Source: Imbricaverruca yamaguchii
Lineage: Eukaryota > Arthropoda > Thecostraca > Neoverrucidae
Direction of reading: 5' to 3'
Assembly: GCA_034440575.1 (NCBI GenBank)
Contig: JAOTOL010001548.1
Location: 324,501 to 388,500 of the forward strand
DNA length: 64,000 nt
The position numbers and the translations under genes are program-made. This document shows, piece by piece, positions 35,301-45,842 of this stretch; position 1 is the stretch's first letter, and each line of letters begins with the position of its first letter. The notes beneath the pieces were generated by a model. It made no database searches. It saw nothing but the letters and a program-made list of their open reading frames with translations, and was not told the origin of the DNA.

Positions 35301-36042
35301 TTTGACCTTGAATTTGACTCCCAAGATCAAAGGTCATGGGTCAGGTCACCTTGACGGACGCTAGACATCAGGCCTGGCTATCATCTGGCACCAATTTAGA
35401 GACAATCGTGCGGTAAATTCGGGACGTTATGCGGTACCCCGTCCTTTGACCTTGAATTTGGCCCCAAAGGTCAAAGGACATGGGTCAAGTCACCTTGACG
35501 GACGCTAGACATCAGGCCTGGCTATCATCTGGCACCAATTTAGAGACGATCGTGCGGTAAATTCGTGACGTTATGCGGTACCCCGTACTTTGACCCTGAA
35601 TATGCCACCCAAGGTCAAAGGTCATTGGTCAGGTCACCTTGACGGACGCTAGACATCAGGCCTGGCTATCATCTGGCACCAATTTAGAGACAATCGTGCG
35701 GTAAATTCGGGACGTTATGCGGTACCCCTTCCTTTGACCTTGAATTTAATTCCCAAGGTGAAAGGTCATGGGTCAGGTCACCTTGATGGACGCTAGACAT
35801 CAGGCCTGGCTATCATCTGGCACCAATTTAGAGACAATCGTGCGGTAAATTCGGGACGTTATGCGGTACCCCTTCCTTTGACCTTGAATTTGACCTCGAA
35901 TTTGACCTTGACCGGTCAAATGAAGGTCATATTCGTGCTCAGCGTGCTATATTTGACCTATACACCGGTTTTGAAGGAAATCTGAATCCGTCGCTGAATC
36001 CGTCGCTGAATAAGTCGCTAACTTCACGGACGTATATGAAGT
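32400..36042. mobile_element. Foldback transposon with ~144-bp subrepeats and 9-bp target duplication
   Basis: The element body (32,409-36,033) starts ACGTCCGTGAAGTT and ends AACTTCACGGACGT, flanked by a perfect 9-bp duplication ATATGAAGT (32,400-32,408; 36,034-36,042). Each arm has an outer domain (GACTTATTCAGCGACGG... to CGGTCAAGGTCAAATTCG), an internal second copy of it (33,131-33,275; 34,595-34,735), and about 11 (left) or 12 (right) units of ~144 bp beginning GGTACCGCATAACGTCCCG. The inversion centre is GCATAACGTTATGC at ~34,149, slightly off the midpoint. It has no coding capacity. Long inverted repeats built of tandem units match the foldback (FB/TU) class; 9-bp duplications are usual for FB and MULE elements. 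Confidence 0.9.
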
Positions 36043-36667
36043 GTACTCATTTACGCCGGGCATACGCTCGTACAGGGCTAGACCTCGGTCGCCTCGGCGC
36101 CGTGTTGAGTGTGCTGCCTTGGTATCGCAGGCGGAGAAAGTGGCACTCCGCAAGCTCGAAGAGTCGTAGGCAGCCGGTCCCACCACCTGACGAGCCACGG
36201 TCTAAGCTAGAACTTGATTTCATTGATCCAATGGCAGGTGGTCGCTCTGGACAGATATTTTCGATCATCGGCATCAAGTACTTCCCGAAGTGGATTGAGG
36301 CTTGGTTTTGTGAGCACCCGACATCTGACGTGGTCGTGCAGGTCATTGAGAAGTTTGCCTTTCGAGAAAGTTACCCGAGAGAAAGTCTCAGATTGTGGAT
36401 CGACTTTCACGCCTGAACGATTCGCCTCGTAACTACGAAGTGTGGGGGTCGATCACATAAGTGTCGCCTTATTATCCGCAGTCATCGGGCCAGGTGGAGC
36501 GGGCGAACAAGACAAGGCAGCACTTCAAACAGCAGATCGAGAGATGGCCGACTGCTCTCATTATCTCCTGCTATTTCTGCTGTCACACCGGAGCACGATC
36601 CAGTCAACCACCGGTCCCACTGCAGCCGAGTTGCTGCACGATCGTCCATGCAGAATGTTCTAGATGA
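36043..36667 (+). pseudogene. Ty3/gypsy integrase relic
   Basis: A broken frame gives LELDFIDPMAGGRSG (first catalytic Asp region), FPKWIEAW (cf. YSKW.E), then after stop/frameshift SPYYPQSSGQVERANKT (cf. SPYHP.TNGQ.ER.N; Glu of the DDE triad) and, in another frame, STIQSTTGPTAAELLHDRP (cf. T.HSTTG.SP.ELL.GR). The block order and spacing are those of a gypsy integrase core. No LTRs or other pol domains were found. The foldback element inserted at its 5' edge. Confidence 0.85.
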
Positions 36668-38101
36668 CAGAACAAAACTAGCACCATCTATTTTTGTATC
36701 ATCCATGTCCTCAATGTTGCAATTCAATTTAGGAAGCTGTATTGATATGTTGCGCTTTTAGCAACATCAGGTTGTTCTGGCATACCTTACATTTTATGTG
36801 CATTGACTTTTAGTGACTTATAGTGTGTTGTGACGTAGTCTGTATTTTTTTGTAAGGCAATCTAAGGTCATGACATGATGACAATACAATACCATTTACG
36901 GCACTACAATACTTAACACTGTTTGTTGTGCCAACAAGGTTTTCATACTTCATGCTCTTGCAGGAATCTTTTGAAATTGCATGTTGTGGCACATTCTAAG
37001 CATTCTCAGTGTGACAACACAATATTGACATTGCAGACGTATCATGTCATAGCTGTTTGGACTGAGGCTTTGTTGCATTGGTTTTTGCTATTTTCATCCG
37101 AAGCATCATACCACTGGCAATTCAATTAGTTATCTTTAGGTTTGTGTCCAGAGGAGAATTTGGCATTTACCTAATCATACTTGGTAATGTTAAATGTTTT
37201 TTTTCAATTGTGAGACGGGCAACTTGCCATTAGACTACTCGTCCCCTCCCTCCCCACCTCCAGGAAGGCTTGAGCTTACCACCTCAAAATTTGTTAGCCA
37301 GAGGCCCCTATGTTAGGAAAAGTTTCCACTTGGAAGGAATTGCGCCTCTCTGGAAGGCTTGGGTGCACCCTCACTCCCCAGAATTTCTCAGCCAGAAACA
37401 CACCTCTGAGAGGAAAAGATACCCCTCTATGTAGGCTGAGTACCAACCAATCAACTTTCTCAAGAGTGCAGTGTCTGGAAATGGAGGCATCTGGAGCATA
37501 CTGCATCCACGAGCATGCAGGGACAATATACATCTTTGCAACACTGGGCAGGTGCCACATGTATGTCTGGTTGCTACAGACAACCTTTTAATGGTATTAT
37601 TGTGTTCTAAGGTGGTAATAAGGCAAGTCTGTATGCACATTTCCCTCCATAAAGGAAAAATGGATTAAGTTTGGTTGGGTTAGCTTAGGTTTTCTATGCA
37701 TTTTGTCAACTATATTTTTTCTCAAAATCACTGGATGCTTTGTCAGGTAAGGCTTGGTTAGGTTTTTTATTTGGGATTTTTTTAATTAAAAAGAGACTGC
37801 TCAATTTTTTCCTCTAATATTTGTAGGAATTTTCCCTTCCCCAAAGGGAGGTTAAGCCAGGTTAGGTTAGGTTAGGTTCTTTTATGTTACATTATCTAAG
37901 TCAGTTCCTTTTTGGTGAAATTTTGCAAACAACCTGAAAAGCATTCACACAGAAAATCATTGGTTTGATCATCTTAGTAATGCCTGTAAACATTGCATTG
38001 AACTTCTAAATTCCAATAATTCAAAGAACACCTTAAAGCACAAATTTACCCCTTTAATATCACAATTAAACATATTACAACATCTTTTTCTCAACATCTC
38101 A
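36668..38101. other. No gene seen; short (GGTTA)n run and quasi-repeats
   Basis: AT-rich DNA. 37,250-37,440 repeats GGAAGGCTTG(A/G)G and CCAGAGGCCCC/CCAGAAACACACC motifs like those at 2.0-3.4 kb. GGTTAGGTTAGGTTAGGTT at about 37,860-37,878 is the arthropod telomere unit TTAGG in reverse register, too short to be a chromosome end. Confidence 0.5.
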
Positions 38102-38918
38102 TTAACCAATCCCGTCTCGGGGTCACCCCCTCAGGTTTTTCGCGGATAGCGGACGAACGGCGCACGGCAACGTGCCCAAATTTGGCATACCTTTTCCCAC
38201 TCCAATTTGACATGCTGATTCAAACATTTTAGGTCAGGTCATCTGGGGTCAACGAGTTAGTCGAGGTCAATTGAGGTCACCTCCAAAAAAGTTAAACCAG
38301 TCATCACTTTTTAACAGATACAGATACTTTAATGAAACTTCCAGCATTTGCTTATCTTTACGGATGCAACAAAACGTACGAGTTGAATTGTAATTTTTTC
38401 CCGTTTTTGACTACACACAAATTTTGAGTACTTGCCATATCACAGTTCAAATACAGGATTCTGGCTAAAGCATTTTTTATTAGGGCAAGTTCACTGCCAA
38501 CAACGTTTCTCGATCTGCTCTACTCATTGGAGGAGGAAAATTAAAGAAAACTTGAACTAAAAAATTTGAAATAAAAAAAATGGGTGGCCAAAAAAATAAT
38601 AGACCAGGTCGATTTTGCTGTCCTTTTTTCATTCCAAATAAATTTTGTTTTTCATATATCACCAAAATGAACTCCCGTAGTCAAAAACATAATGTAGGTA
38701 GTGAAGTCATGAAAATCTAGCCCCCCTGGTGACGTCACTTTTGTGGAATTTCTTTTTAGGGGGTGGACCCGGACCCTACTCGTCGAGCACTTTCCGATGC
38801 CACCTCTTTCGTTTTCAAGTGATGCTTTAAGCGAAGCGATTGATTTTAGAGGGGGGGTCTTCAACTTCCCCCTGAGACAGTGGTGTGAGGATTTGACCAG
38901 AAAGATGGCATGGGTTAA
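38102..38918 (+). mobile_element. Family A element, copy 7 (full length)
   Basis: TTAACCAATCCCGTCTCGGG at the left, GATGGCATGGGTTAA at the right, 817 bp, TTAA at both ends. It contains AAAATCTAGCCCCCCTGGTG ACGTCAC and the AGGTCA-rich segment at 38,230-38,285. Confidence 0.88.
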
Positions 38919-39950
38919 TGACCAGTGATGCAAACATACCAACAGGGTGGGTATGAGGGCACTTCTTCAGAGATTGTCTCTGAAAATATTTTTGCACTCT
39001 GGGTTCATACTGGATAGGACAGGATTGACATGCACTTTCATGGAAATGTAGAAACAATTAAAACAATATATGGAAAACAATGTGTGGAAACATTATACCA
39101 AGAAAAACAAAATAGGACACCCACAAAAATGCTGATTGTTCTACTTATGGTTAACCACTCAAACTAACCACTATTCATAGCAGTTAGCAACCAGACCACA
39201 GCTTCAATCTCAATCACTGGAAAAGCAGACAAGAATGGGTCAACAACACCCGCAAGTCTATTCAGCCTAAGAATACCCAGCCTGCAATGAGTACACTATT
39301 CTCTGGTCACTCCAACTCCCAAAGCATGCATTTGCACCACCCATATAGTGGACATTGAAAGTCTTAAGGGACATCATCCTGAGTCACAGTGGGCACCAAT
39401 CAGAATTGGCTATGTTAGTGTTTTCTGTTCCAAATATATATCTGTCAACCAATTGATGCATTCGTGCAAGGTATTTTTGCATGCTGTCACAACCATTAGC
39501 AACTTTAAGCATATTATTAACAGTGTCATGACACAAACACAAGACCCTGACTGACAATTCATGCTGTGCACCACTATCACAACCAACTGTGGCTAGCACA
39601 CATGGTAGTGGAGGCAGGTTCATACCATATGGTTATCTGGACTTCAAGTTGCTTCAACCAGAATGTATCATTGGTGTCCAGGTTCATATTATGTCAGGAC
39701 TAGCTATATAGGTTAGAATGTGTTCTGAGCTGAAGGTGAGGTGTTAGGTATGTTGTTTGTTTTTCATATGACTAGCCTTGTACTGAAACCAACAGTAAAA
39801 GGAAACCAACTTGCTCCTGTGAGCTATGATATACGCAGCTGTGCCGATTATATCATGATTCACTGCTAGATAACTACTAGCAGTTTAAGTGCCCTCAATC
39901 TCATGATTCACTGCCAGGTGATGCCACCTATTGTTCACTTTGTTCTTCTT
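38919..39950. other. No gene seen
   Basis: AT-rich unique-looking DNA. A short direct duplication TCATGATTCACTGC occurs at about 39,853 and 39,901. Confidence 0.4.
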
Positions 39951-40155
39951 ATGCTTCAACATTTGTTGTTGTTTATTGGGTGGTTCACAACACACTTTAA
40001 GCAGTCATTGCTAATGGCACCTCCACACTGTTTCACTGGTGGGCCACATAATCAGGAAATGTCCTGAGTGGCACTATTGTTGAATCTGGGACCTTTGGTA
40101 CCCATAGCCCAACACCTCAACCACTCAGCCATCCAACCCCATGCTTTGACATTTG
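39951..40155 (-). mobile_element. tRNA-derived SINE with target duplication
   Basis: Read on the minus strand the 175-bp insert (40,140 to 39,966) starts GGGGTTGGATGGCTGAGTGG, with a pol III A box (TGGCTGAGTGG) and, ~35 bases on, a B-box-like GGTCCCAGATTCAAC. A tRNA-unrelated body and an ACCCAATAAACAACAACAAA tail follow. ATGCTTCAACATTTG (39,951-39,965) and ATGCTTTGACATTTG (40,141-40,155) match at 13 of 15 and are the likely target duplication. Confidence 0.85.
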
Positions 40156-40660
40156 ATTTGTCAAAAAAATGACAATGCACATTACTTATCTATGCATATT
40201 GTGTAGATACTGACTACATAGGCTTTTCCTATTGGTTACTGGTAAACAAATTTCATGCATCAGAAAATAGAGTCCATGAAAATGTACTGCAGTTGAAGTC
40301 AGTATACAATCCATATCCCAACCTGGAAAAGTAAGCTTCCCACTCTGCTCGTCAATATACAAATGCAAGGCTTCCTGTGAAGGGCCATGCTTCAGTAATT
40401 TAGATTTGAACTGTTCATTCTTGCACAATATAACACATTTCTTTACATATATTCTTAATGTATTTAATGGGATCCAAACAGCATATGTTCAAGCAATGCA
40501 TGACAAATGAATCAACACACCAAGATGACCACCAAATTTTCACCTTGAATAGACCAGGTGAAACTATACTTCTGATTTAGATATTGACAGGCAGCACATT
40601 AGTCCTGGCTAAGGTAACCACGACAGTGTTCCATCATCACAACACAGTTCCACCAATTTG
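40156..40660. other. 3' flank of the TRIR-like gene
   Basis: AT-rich; no canonical AATAAA was seen on the minus strand close to the stop and no A-tail that would mark a processed retrocopy. Confidence 0.4.
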
Positions 40661-41110
40661 TCACTTGACCAGAGGCCTTGTTGCTCCTTCTTCCTGACAT
40701 GTCTGATCCTTATACTTCTGTACCTCAGACAGATACTGCGACCAAGCATCTTTCTTCCCACCATCATCTTCTTCATCTTGTTTAATCTTCTTCACCTTTC
40801 CAGTTGGAAGAATCTTTCCGCCGCGCCTCTTGCCTACAAACCCATACTTAGGCTTTGGAATATCCTTTGTTTTCTTTGGAGCATCGTCGGCTTCCTTATC
40901 CGCATCTACCTTGGGCGTTCCTGCCGCAGGACGTTCCGTCTTTGTTGATGCGCTTGCGGCGGCCTGCCCACTTTTCTGCACCTTTTTGAACATTTCCAAA
41001 AAACTTCCATCGTTCTTGAATATGTTCTCTGGTGATTTGGCCAAATCGAAGATAGTTTGTGGGGCTGAGGAATTGGACGACGAATGTCGAGAACCATCCC
41101 CAGACGCCAT
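40661..41110 (-). CDS. TRIR: TRIR (C19orf43) homologue
   Basis: An intact 149-residue frame starting at an ATG in good context (GACAAAAATGGCG). It has IFKNDGSFLEMFKK (residues 30-43; vertebrate TRIR has LFANDGSFLELFK), a charged Ala/Lys/Asp-rich middle, FVGKRRGG (91-98), a Lys-rich patch, DAWSQYLSEVQKYK (121-134) and the C-terminal TRPLVK, all shared in order with vertebrate TRIR. TRIR was described as a 3'-5' exoribonuclease that associates with telomerase RNA, localised to the nucleus. Here the whole protein lies in one exon with no frameshift, so it is either a naturally intronless gene or an intact retrocopy. The frame stays open upstream of the ATG (to 41,299), but that part shows no similarity and is taken as 5' UTR. 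Family identification is confident; enzymatic activity is by homology only. Confidence 0.9.
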   Translation of the reverse strand: MASGDGSRHSSSNSSAPQTIFDLAKSPENIFKNDGSFLEMFKKVQKSGQAAASASTKTERPAAGTPKVDADKEADDAPKKTKDIPKPKYGFVGKRRGGKILPTGKVKKIKQDEEDDGGKKDAWSQYLSEVQKYKDQTCQEEGATRPLVK

Positions 41111-41450
41111 TTTTGTCTTCCTAGCATGCCCTTGCAAATCAACTGAGGCGCAGAAGCAGGCAATATATTCAGGTGACATGCTTACGTTCCGGAGTGGCAG
41201 CGACATGACGTCATCGGGGCTTTGTTCGTGTGGGGTCCTTGAATCTATGGCTATAAACGTGGACATGGGAAAGGCCGACAGAAGGGCCTGTTGCCCCACC
41301 CTGATTTATGAGTCTTTGTGGGCCTAGAAGTATTTTTTACAAATTGATGACTCAGAGAACATTCATTTTGTATGCCACATAAGGGCGTTTCTTCCCAAAA
41401 ATATCCCTGTTTGGGAACGACAGATTGATGTGTCCTCATTTTGCCCCCTT
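41111..41450 (-). other. 5' flank of the TRIR-like gene
   Basis: GC-balanced DNA containing ATGACGTCATCGG (41,206-41,218), a CRE-like palindrome about 100 bases upstream of the start, a plausible but unproven promoter element. No TATA box is apparent. Confidence 0.35.
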
Positions 41451-41454
41451 GCAG

Positions 41455-42745
41455 TACGAGGGGCATGATCCCTGGAAAGATATGGTTTCTAGAGCTTGGG
41501 ACCCGTGATAACTGGAGGTTCCGTGGTAACTTGGAGAGCTTAGCGAACTTCGAGGAAACTGCGTGCTGTACTCGAGCGCTTCAGACCAGTAGTGACGTAA
41601 TGAAGTGATAAAAACCAGAGGGGTCAATTTCACCACATTGAGAGGCTGTAAGGCTCTCAAAGATCCCGCAGCGGTTCGGAAAATTGCGCCATGCCCCCTA
41701 AAAACCATACTATGGCCTTTAAAAATTGCACTGTTGTCACAAAAGATAATGTTTGGGCTGGAAAAAACACTCGTGACCCCTAGGATGACGCTTGGGTCTA
41801 AAAAATCGCATCAAGGACCTTAAGATCACATCAGGGGCAACACAATCGTTCCGGGGACCGAAAACATGGTGCTCATGACTACAAAAAGTGTGACCGAGGC
41901 CCCTGAAAATAATACTGGCCCTCAAAATGCCGTGTCGGGCCCTTGAAAATCAAAGGCCCCAGTATTATCACGCAGCGGGCCCTAGAACATGACCCCATTA
42001 GCTCCAAAAATACGTCCCGGGTCCTTGAAAATCGCATTGGGCCACCAAAAAGTCGGACCGTGGTTCTGAAACTACACTGGGGGCACAAAATCTTGCAATT
42101 TGACCATTTAAAATCCCGCTTGAGCCAAGAAGGTCGTGCCGGGGTCCTGGAAAATAACTTTGAGACATAAAAAGAGAGCCTTCTCCACTGAAAATTAAGC
42201 TGAGGCCCAACAGATTTTGCCGGTGTCCCGGAAACTCGCGCTGTAGCCCCAGAAATGCCGGACCGGGTTCCTGAAAATTACGCTGGAGGCCTCTAAGGTT
42301 ATCACCTGGCCTCTGAAAATCACGTTGGGCCTGAAAAGACGTGCCGCGTTTTTTTAAGATCGCGACGGGTTCCACGAAAGGTCGGGCAGGAGCCCTGAAG
42401 AGTTACGCTTTGCCCGGTGGTTCCCAAAAGCCGTTCTCGGCCACTAAAAATCACACTAGGTGTTCGACAGGTCGCACAATGAGGCCAGGGAGACGAAAAA
42501 AGCAGTCCGGAGGTGAAAAATCACCATGAGGTAAGAACAATGGCAGGGAAGCCCACAACACATGACCAGTCCCGCCCCCTCCTCCCCGCCACAAAATTTC
42601 GGGGCCGTTAAAACTCGCGCTATGGATTCCAACAAATGACGATGGAATGCAAAAATCGCACCAAGACGCAAAAAAGGGGCGTCGCTGCCTATGAACTTCA
42701 CACTAGGAGCCTAAAAGATACCCTCGGAGCTCCAAAACTCGTAGA
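41455..42745. repeat. Degenerate ~30-bp GGGCCC-punctuated block 1
   Basis: For ~1.3 kb the sequence cycles through variants of GGGCCCCTGAAAATCACGCT (e.g. GAGGCCCCTGAAAATAATAC, GGGCCCTTGAAAATCA, GGGCCTGAAAAGACGTG). Spacing is about 28-33 bases with no two units alike. This is a very diverged tandem array or a sequence with a ~30-base internal rhythm. No credible ORF. Confidence 0.6.
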
Positions 42746-43082
42746 TGGGTTTCCAGACATCAATTACACCCGGAACGTCCGTCTGCAGGGCAGAATAATT
42801 GACTATGTGGCCTGGAAATTCACAATTAATGAAATTGCGCTCTTTCATCCTTGTCTTGGGTTTTTACCATTTTGCCACATGATGTGTGGGCAGTCATCAT
42901 ACACAAGACTGCTAAATAATATAAAATGCATCTGACTGAAATGAAAGCCATTCCACTTATTCAATACTTAAGTGGCGATCCTTTATCTTCTTCCAATCTT
43001 TCACTATTCCCAAGCAACTTCTTTCTTCATCCACACAGGCGAAGTAATTTTAGGACACTGTCCGTCTGAGGCCACAAAAGTT
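42746..43082. other. No gene seen
   Basis: AT-rich spacer between block 1 and family A copy 8. Confidence 0.4.
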
Positions 43083-43918
43083 CCGTTTCCGTCTCGGGGG
43101 TAGAGTCTTCAACCGCCCCCCTCAGGTTTCATCCCGGATAGTGGATGAACGGCGGGCCGCAACGCGCCCATATTTGGCATATCCTTTCCCACATCAATTT
43201 GGCATGCTGTTTCAAAATTTTGAAGTCAGATCATCTAGGGTGAACGAGTTAGTCAAGGTCAAGTGAGGTCACCTCCAAAAAATCAACCAGTCGCCACGCT
43301 TTAACGGATACAGATATTTTAATGAAACATTCAGCGTTGGCTTATCTTTAGGGATGCAATCAAACGTACGAGTGAAACTTTTTTTATTTCATTTTTTATT
43401 TTGACCACATAAATTTTGCATATTTGCCAAATGCAGTTCAAATAGAGGATTCTGGCGAAAGTAAGCATTTTTATTAGGGCAAGTTAACTTCCAACAACGT
43501 TTCTCGGTCTGCTCTACCGATTGGAAAAGGAAAATTAAAGAAACTTGAAAACTCAAAATTTTGAAATTTCAAAAAAATATAACTTTTATTTGGGGGGCAA
43601 AAAAATTATGGCCCTTGTCGATTTCGTTGCCCTTTTCTCATTCCGAATACATTTTGTTTTTCATATATCCCCAAAAATGAACTCCAAAGCCACAAACATA
43701 ATGTAAGTCGTGAAAAGTGAAAATCTAGCCCCTTTGATGACGTCACTTTTGGGGGGAAATTGTTTTGGGGGATGGACCCGGACCCTACCCATCGAGCGCT
43801 TTCCGATAACATCTTTTTCGTTTTCGTGCGGTGCTCAGTTTCGATCTTAGAGGGGGTTACTAACCGCCCCCCCCGAGACGGGATGTGAGAATCTGACCGG
43901 AAAGACGGCGCGGGTTAA
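43083..43918 (+). mobile_element. Family A element, copy 8 (full length)
   Basis: Left end CCGTTTCCGTCTCGGGGG, right end GACGGCGCGGGTTAA, ~836 bp, with all internal landmarks of the family. One of the best preserved plus-strand copies. Confidence 0.85.
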
Positions 43919-44606
43919 GTATGTCAAAATGTCAACTGTTGTCACGGGCGTCACCCAGGTACACACGCGGGCGTTGCGATCAAACACGCTCTTCTCAGAG
44001 CACCATCGACGACTCCTATTAGCAAGCCAGAAGAGCAGCCGGAAGGTCCAGGTTTTGAGCAGAAGACAAACTTGTAGCAGCAGAAGAAGTGAGGACACCA
44101 AGAGCTCCAGGAATTTTAGAGAAGTACTCCTTTGACTCTCGAAACATAACCTCCCGCACCAAATCCTCGACTTCTCTCCGTCTCCAAACTAACCTTCACC
44201 CCCCCCCCGGGAGCCTAACGGTGTCGAGCCCACTGTTTTGGGCCATTGTGGCCGGGGCAGGGACTAGAGAGCGAAAGTTCGGTCCAGGGTGCAACGAATC
44301 CGGGTAGTTCTCCAGTATGGAGGGACACTTGCGGGGGGCGAACCCTTGCACACCATGGTACCCGCCGCCGCCACACAAGGTACCTCCTACGTAGTAGGTA
44401 CGTACACAGAGACAGGACACATCACGCTGGAGTCTGTTTTCACTCTCGAGAGGACACTCCGACACATTCTCAATTGAACACACTTCAAGGTCCACATGCA
44501 CCCCACACACATCATAGTCCAAACACAGCAGCGCGGACACACAAACTCTACTAAACATAACCACCTTTAACAACCAGCGCTGCTCCTTTACAGCAAGTTA
44601 CACCGC
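43919..44606 (+). other. Possible upstream part of LINE ORF1; no clear domain
   Basis: Short frames on the plus strand precede the ORF1 zinc-knuckle relic, but nothing diagnostic was recognised. A C-run at 44,200-44,210 and TAGTAGGTACGTAC near 44,392 are the only notable sequence features. Confidence 0.3.
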
Positions 44607-45000
44607 ACTTTGAACACTAGCCGGGGCTACATTTGCACACTGGAGCTGGATAGCTTACCACTTGACAACATCGCCGCACTGTTCGACGCCTCAGCCCTCC
44701 TGGATGCCACAGTTACGATCAGTCAGATTAAACTGGAGGCACGTTCGACTCACAAACTTGTAGTACTGACTTTCGACTCACAACACCTGCCATCACACGT
44801 CCACATACGCAGCAAGGCCTATGAGGTACGCTTCTGCGTGTATCTGCCACTACGGTGCCGGTCCTGCTTGCGTTATGGACATGGTGAACATGCAAGCGCG
44901 TCGCCAACTCCATGATGCAGTCAGTGCGCCGGTCATTACGTGGCATACGACTGCAACTCTTCCGAAAGGAAATGCGCAGGCTGTGATGGGTGCACCCCGC
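44607..45000 (+). pseudogene. LINE ORF1 (gag-like) relic with CCHC knuckles
   Basis: TFDSQHLPSHVHIRSKAYEV followed by RFCVYLPLRCRSCLRYGHGE is the TF....LP..V.I....Y.VR.Y...P.RC..C...GH pattern of ORF1 proteins of Jockey/I-group LINEs. In a shifted frame CSQCAGHYVAYDC gives a second CCHC-like knuckle and KCAGCDG follows. The frame change between the knuckles and the stop before the end show it is dead. Confidence 0.75.
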
Positions 45001-45009
45001 TACTGACCA

Positions 45010-45300
45010 CGATGTGTGGCTGACTTTCGTGTGTGGCTGACTTCCGTATGTGGCTGACTTCCGTGTGTGAAGTGACTTCCGTATGTGGCTGACTTCCGTG
45101 TGTGGCTGACTTCGGCGTGTAAACTGACTCATGTGTGTAAACTGACTCATGTGTGTAAACTGACTCATGTGTGTGACTGACTTATGTGTGTAAGCTGACT
45201 TATGTGCGTAAACTGACTCATGTGTGTAAACTGACTCATCTGTGTAAACTGACTCATGTGTGTAAACTGACTCTCGTGTGCGACCTGACTTCTATGTGTG
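45010..45300. repeat. 17-18-bp minisatellite (GTGTGTAAACTGACTCAT)
   Basis: Two subfamilies: GTGTGGCTGACTTCCGT (first part) and GTGTGTAAACTGACTCAT (second part), about 16 units in total. Confidence 0.9.
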
Positions 45301-45324
45301 ATCTTTGCGTATGCGTTACTTTTC

Positions 45325-45842
45325 TTTGAATATCTGCCTATTCGGGCTAAGATCGAAGCTTCTGGCTAAAGTAAGATTTTTTATGAGAATACGCTTAATT
45401 AAAGCACCGTTTATCAATCAGCTCTATCCATCAGAAAAAGAAGAATTCGTAAAAGCTAACACAAACTTGTTTTCTCAAGTTTCACCAAGTAGGAAAAATA
45501 AGTCGTGTGCGCAAACATTTGCATGCCATGATCGATTTCGCCTTCGTTCTCTGATTACAAATCATTTATGTTTTCAAGATCCTTCTCAAAATGATATCCC
45601 CAATGTCAGTGGTCAGTCGCATCATGTCGGTCGTTAACTCATAAGCCACCTAGTGACGTCATTTTGGAGGTGATAAAATTGTGGTGCTGGTTCCGGACCC
45701 TCTTTTGTCGAGTGCTTGCTGACGACACCTCTTTCCTTCTCATGCGACGCTTAGTTTGGAGTTTAGAGAGGAGCATATAACGAACCCCTCATTCCCCCGA
45801 AATGGAATGTGAGAATCTGACGGGAAAGAAGGAGCGGGCTAG
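45325..45842 (+). mobile_element. Family A fragment (right half), copy 9
   Basis: GAAGCTTCTGGCTAAAGTAA through CACCTAGTGACGTCATTTTG and CTCATGCGACGCTTAGTTTG to GGGAAAGAAGGAGCGGGCTA. Diverged, left half absent; the terminal TTAA is lost. Confidence 0.7.

Noticed and set aside
32409..36033. Centromeric-type satellite of ~144-bp units
   Set aside because: The units are arranged as inverted arms with defined tips and a 9-bp target duplication, which fits a foldback transposon and not a satellite array.
37858..37878. Telomere
   Set aside because: Only about three to four TTAGG-type units inside unique sequence; at most an interstitial remnant.
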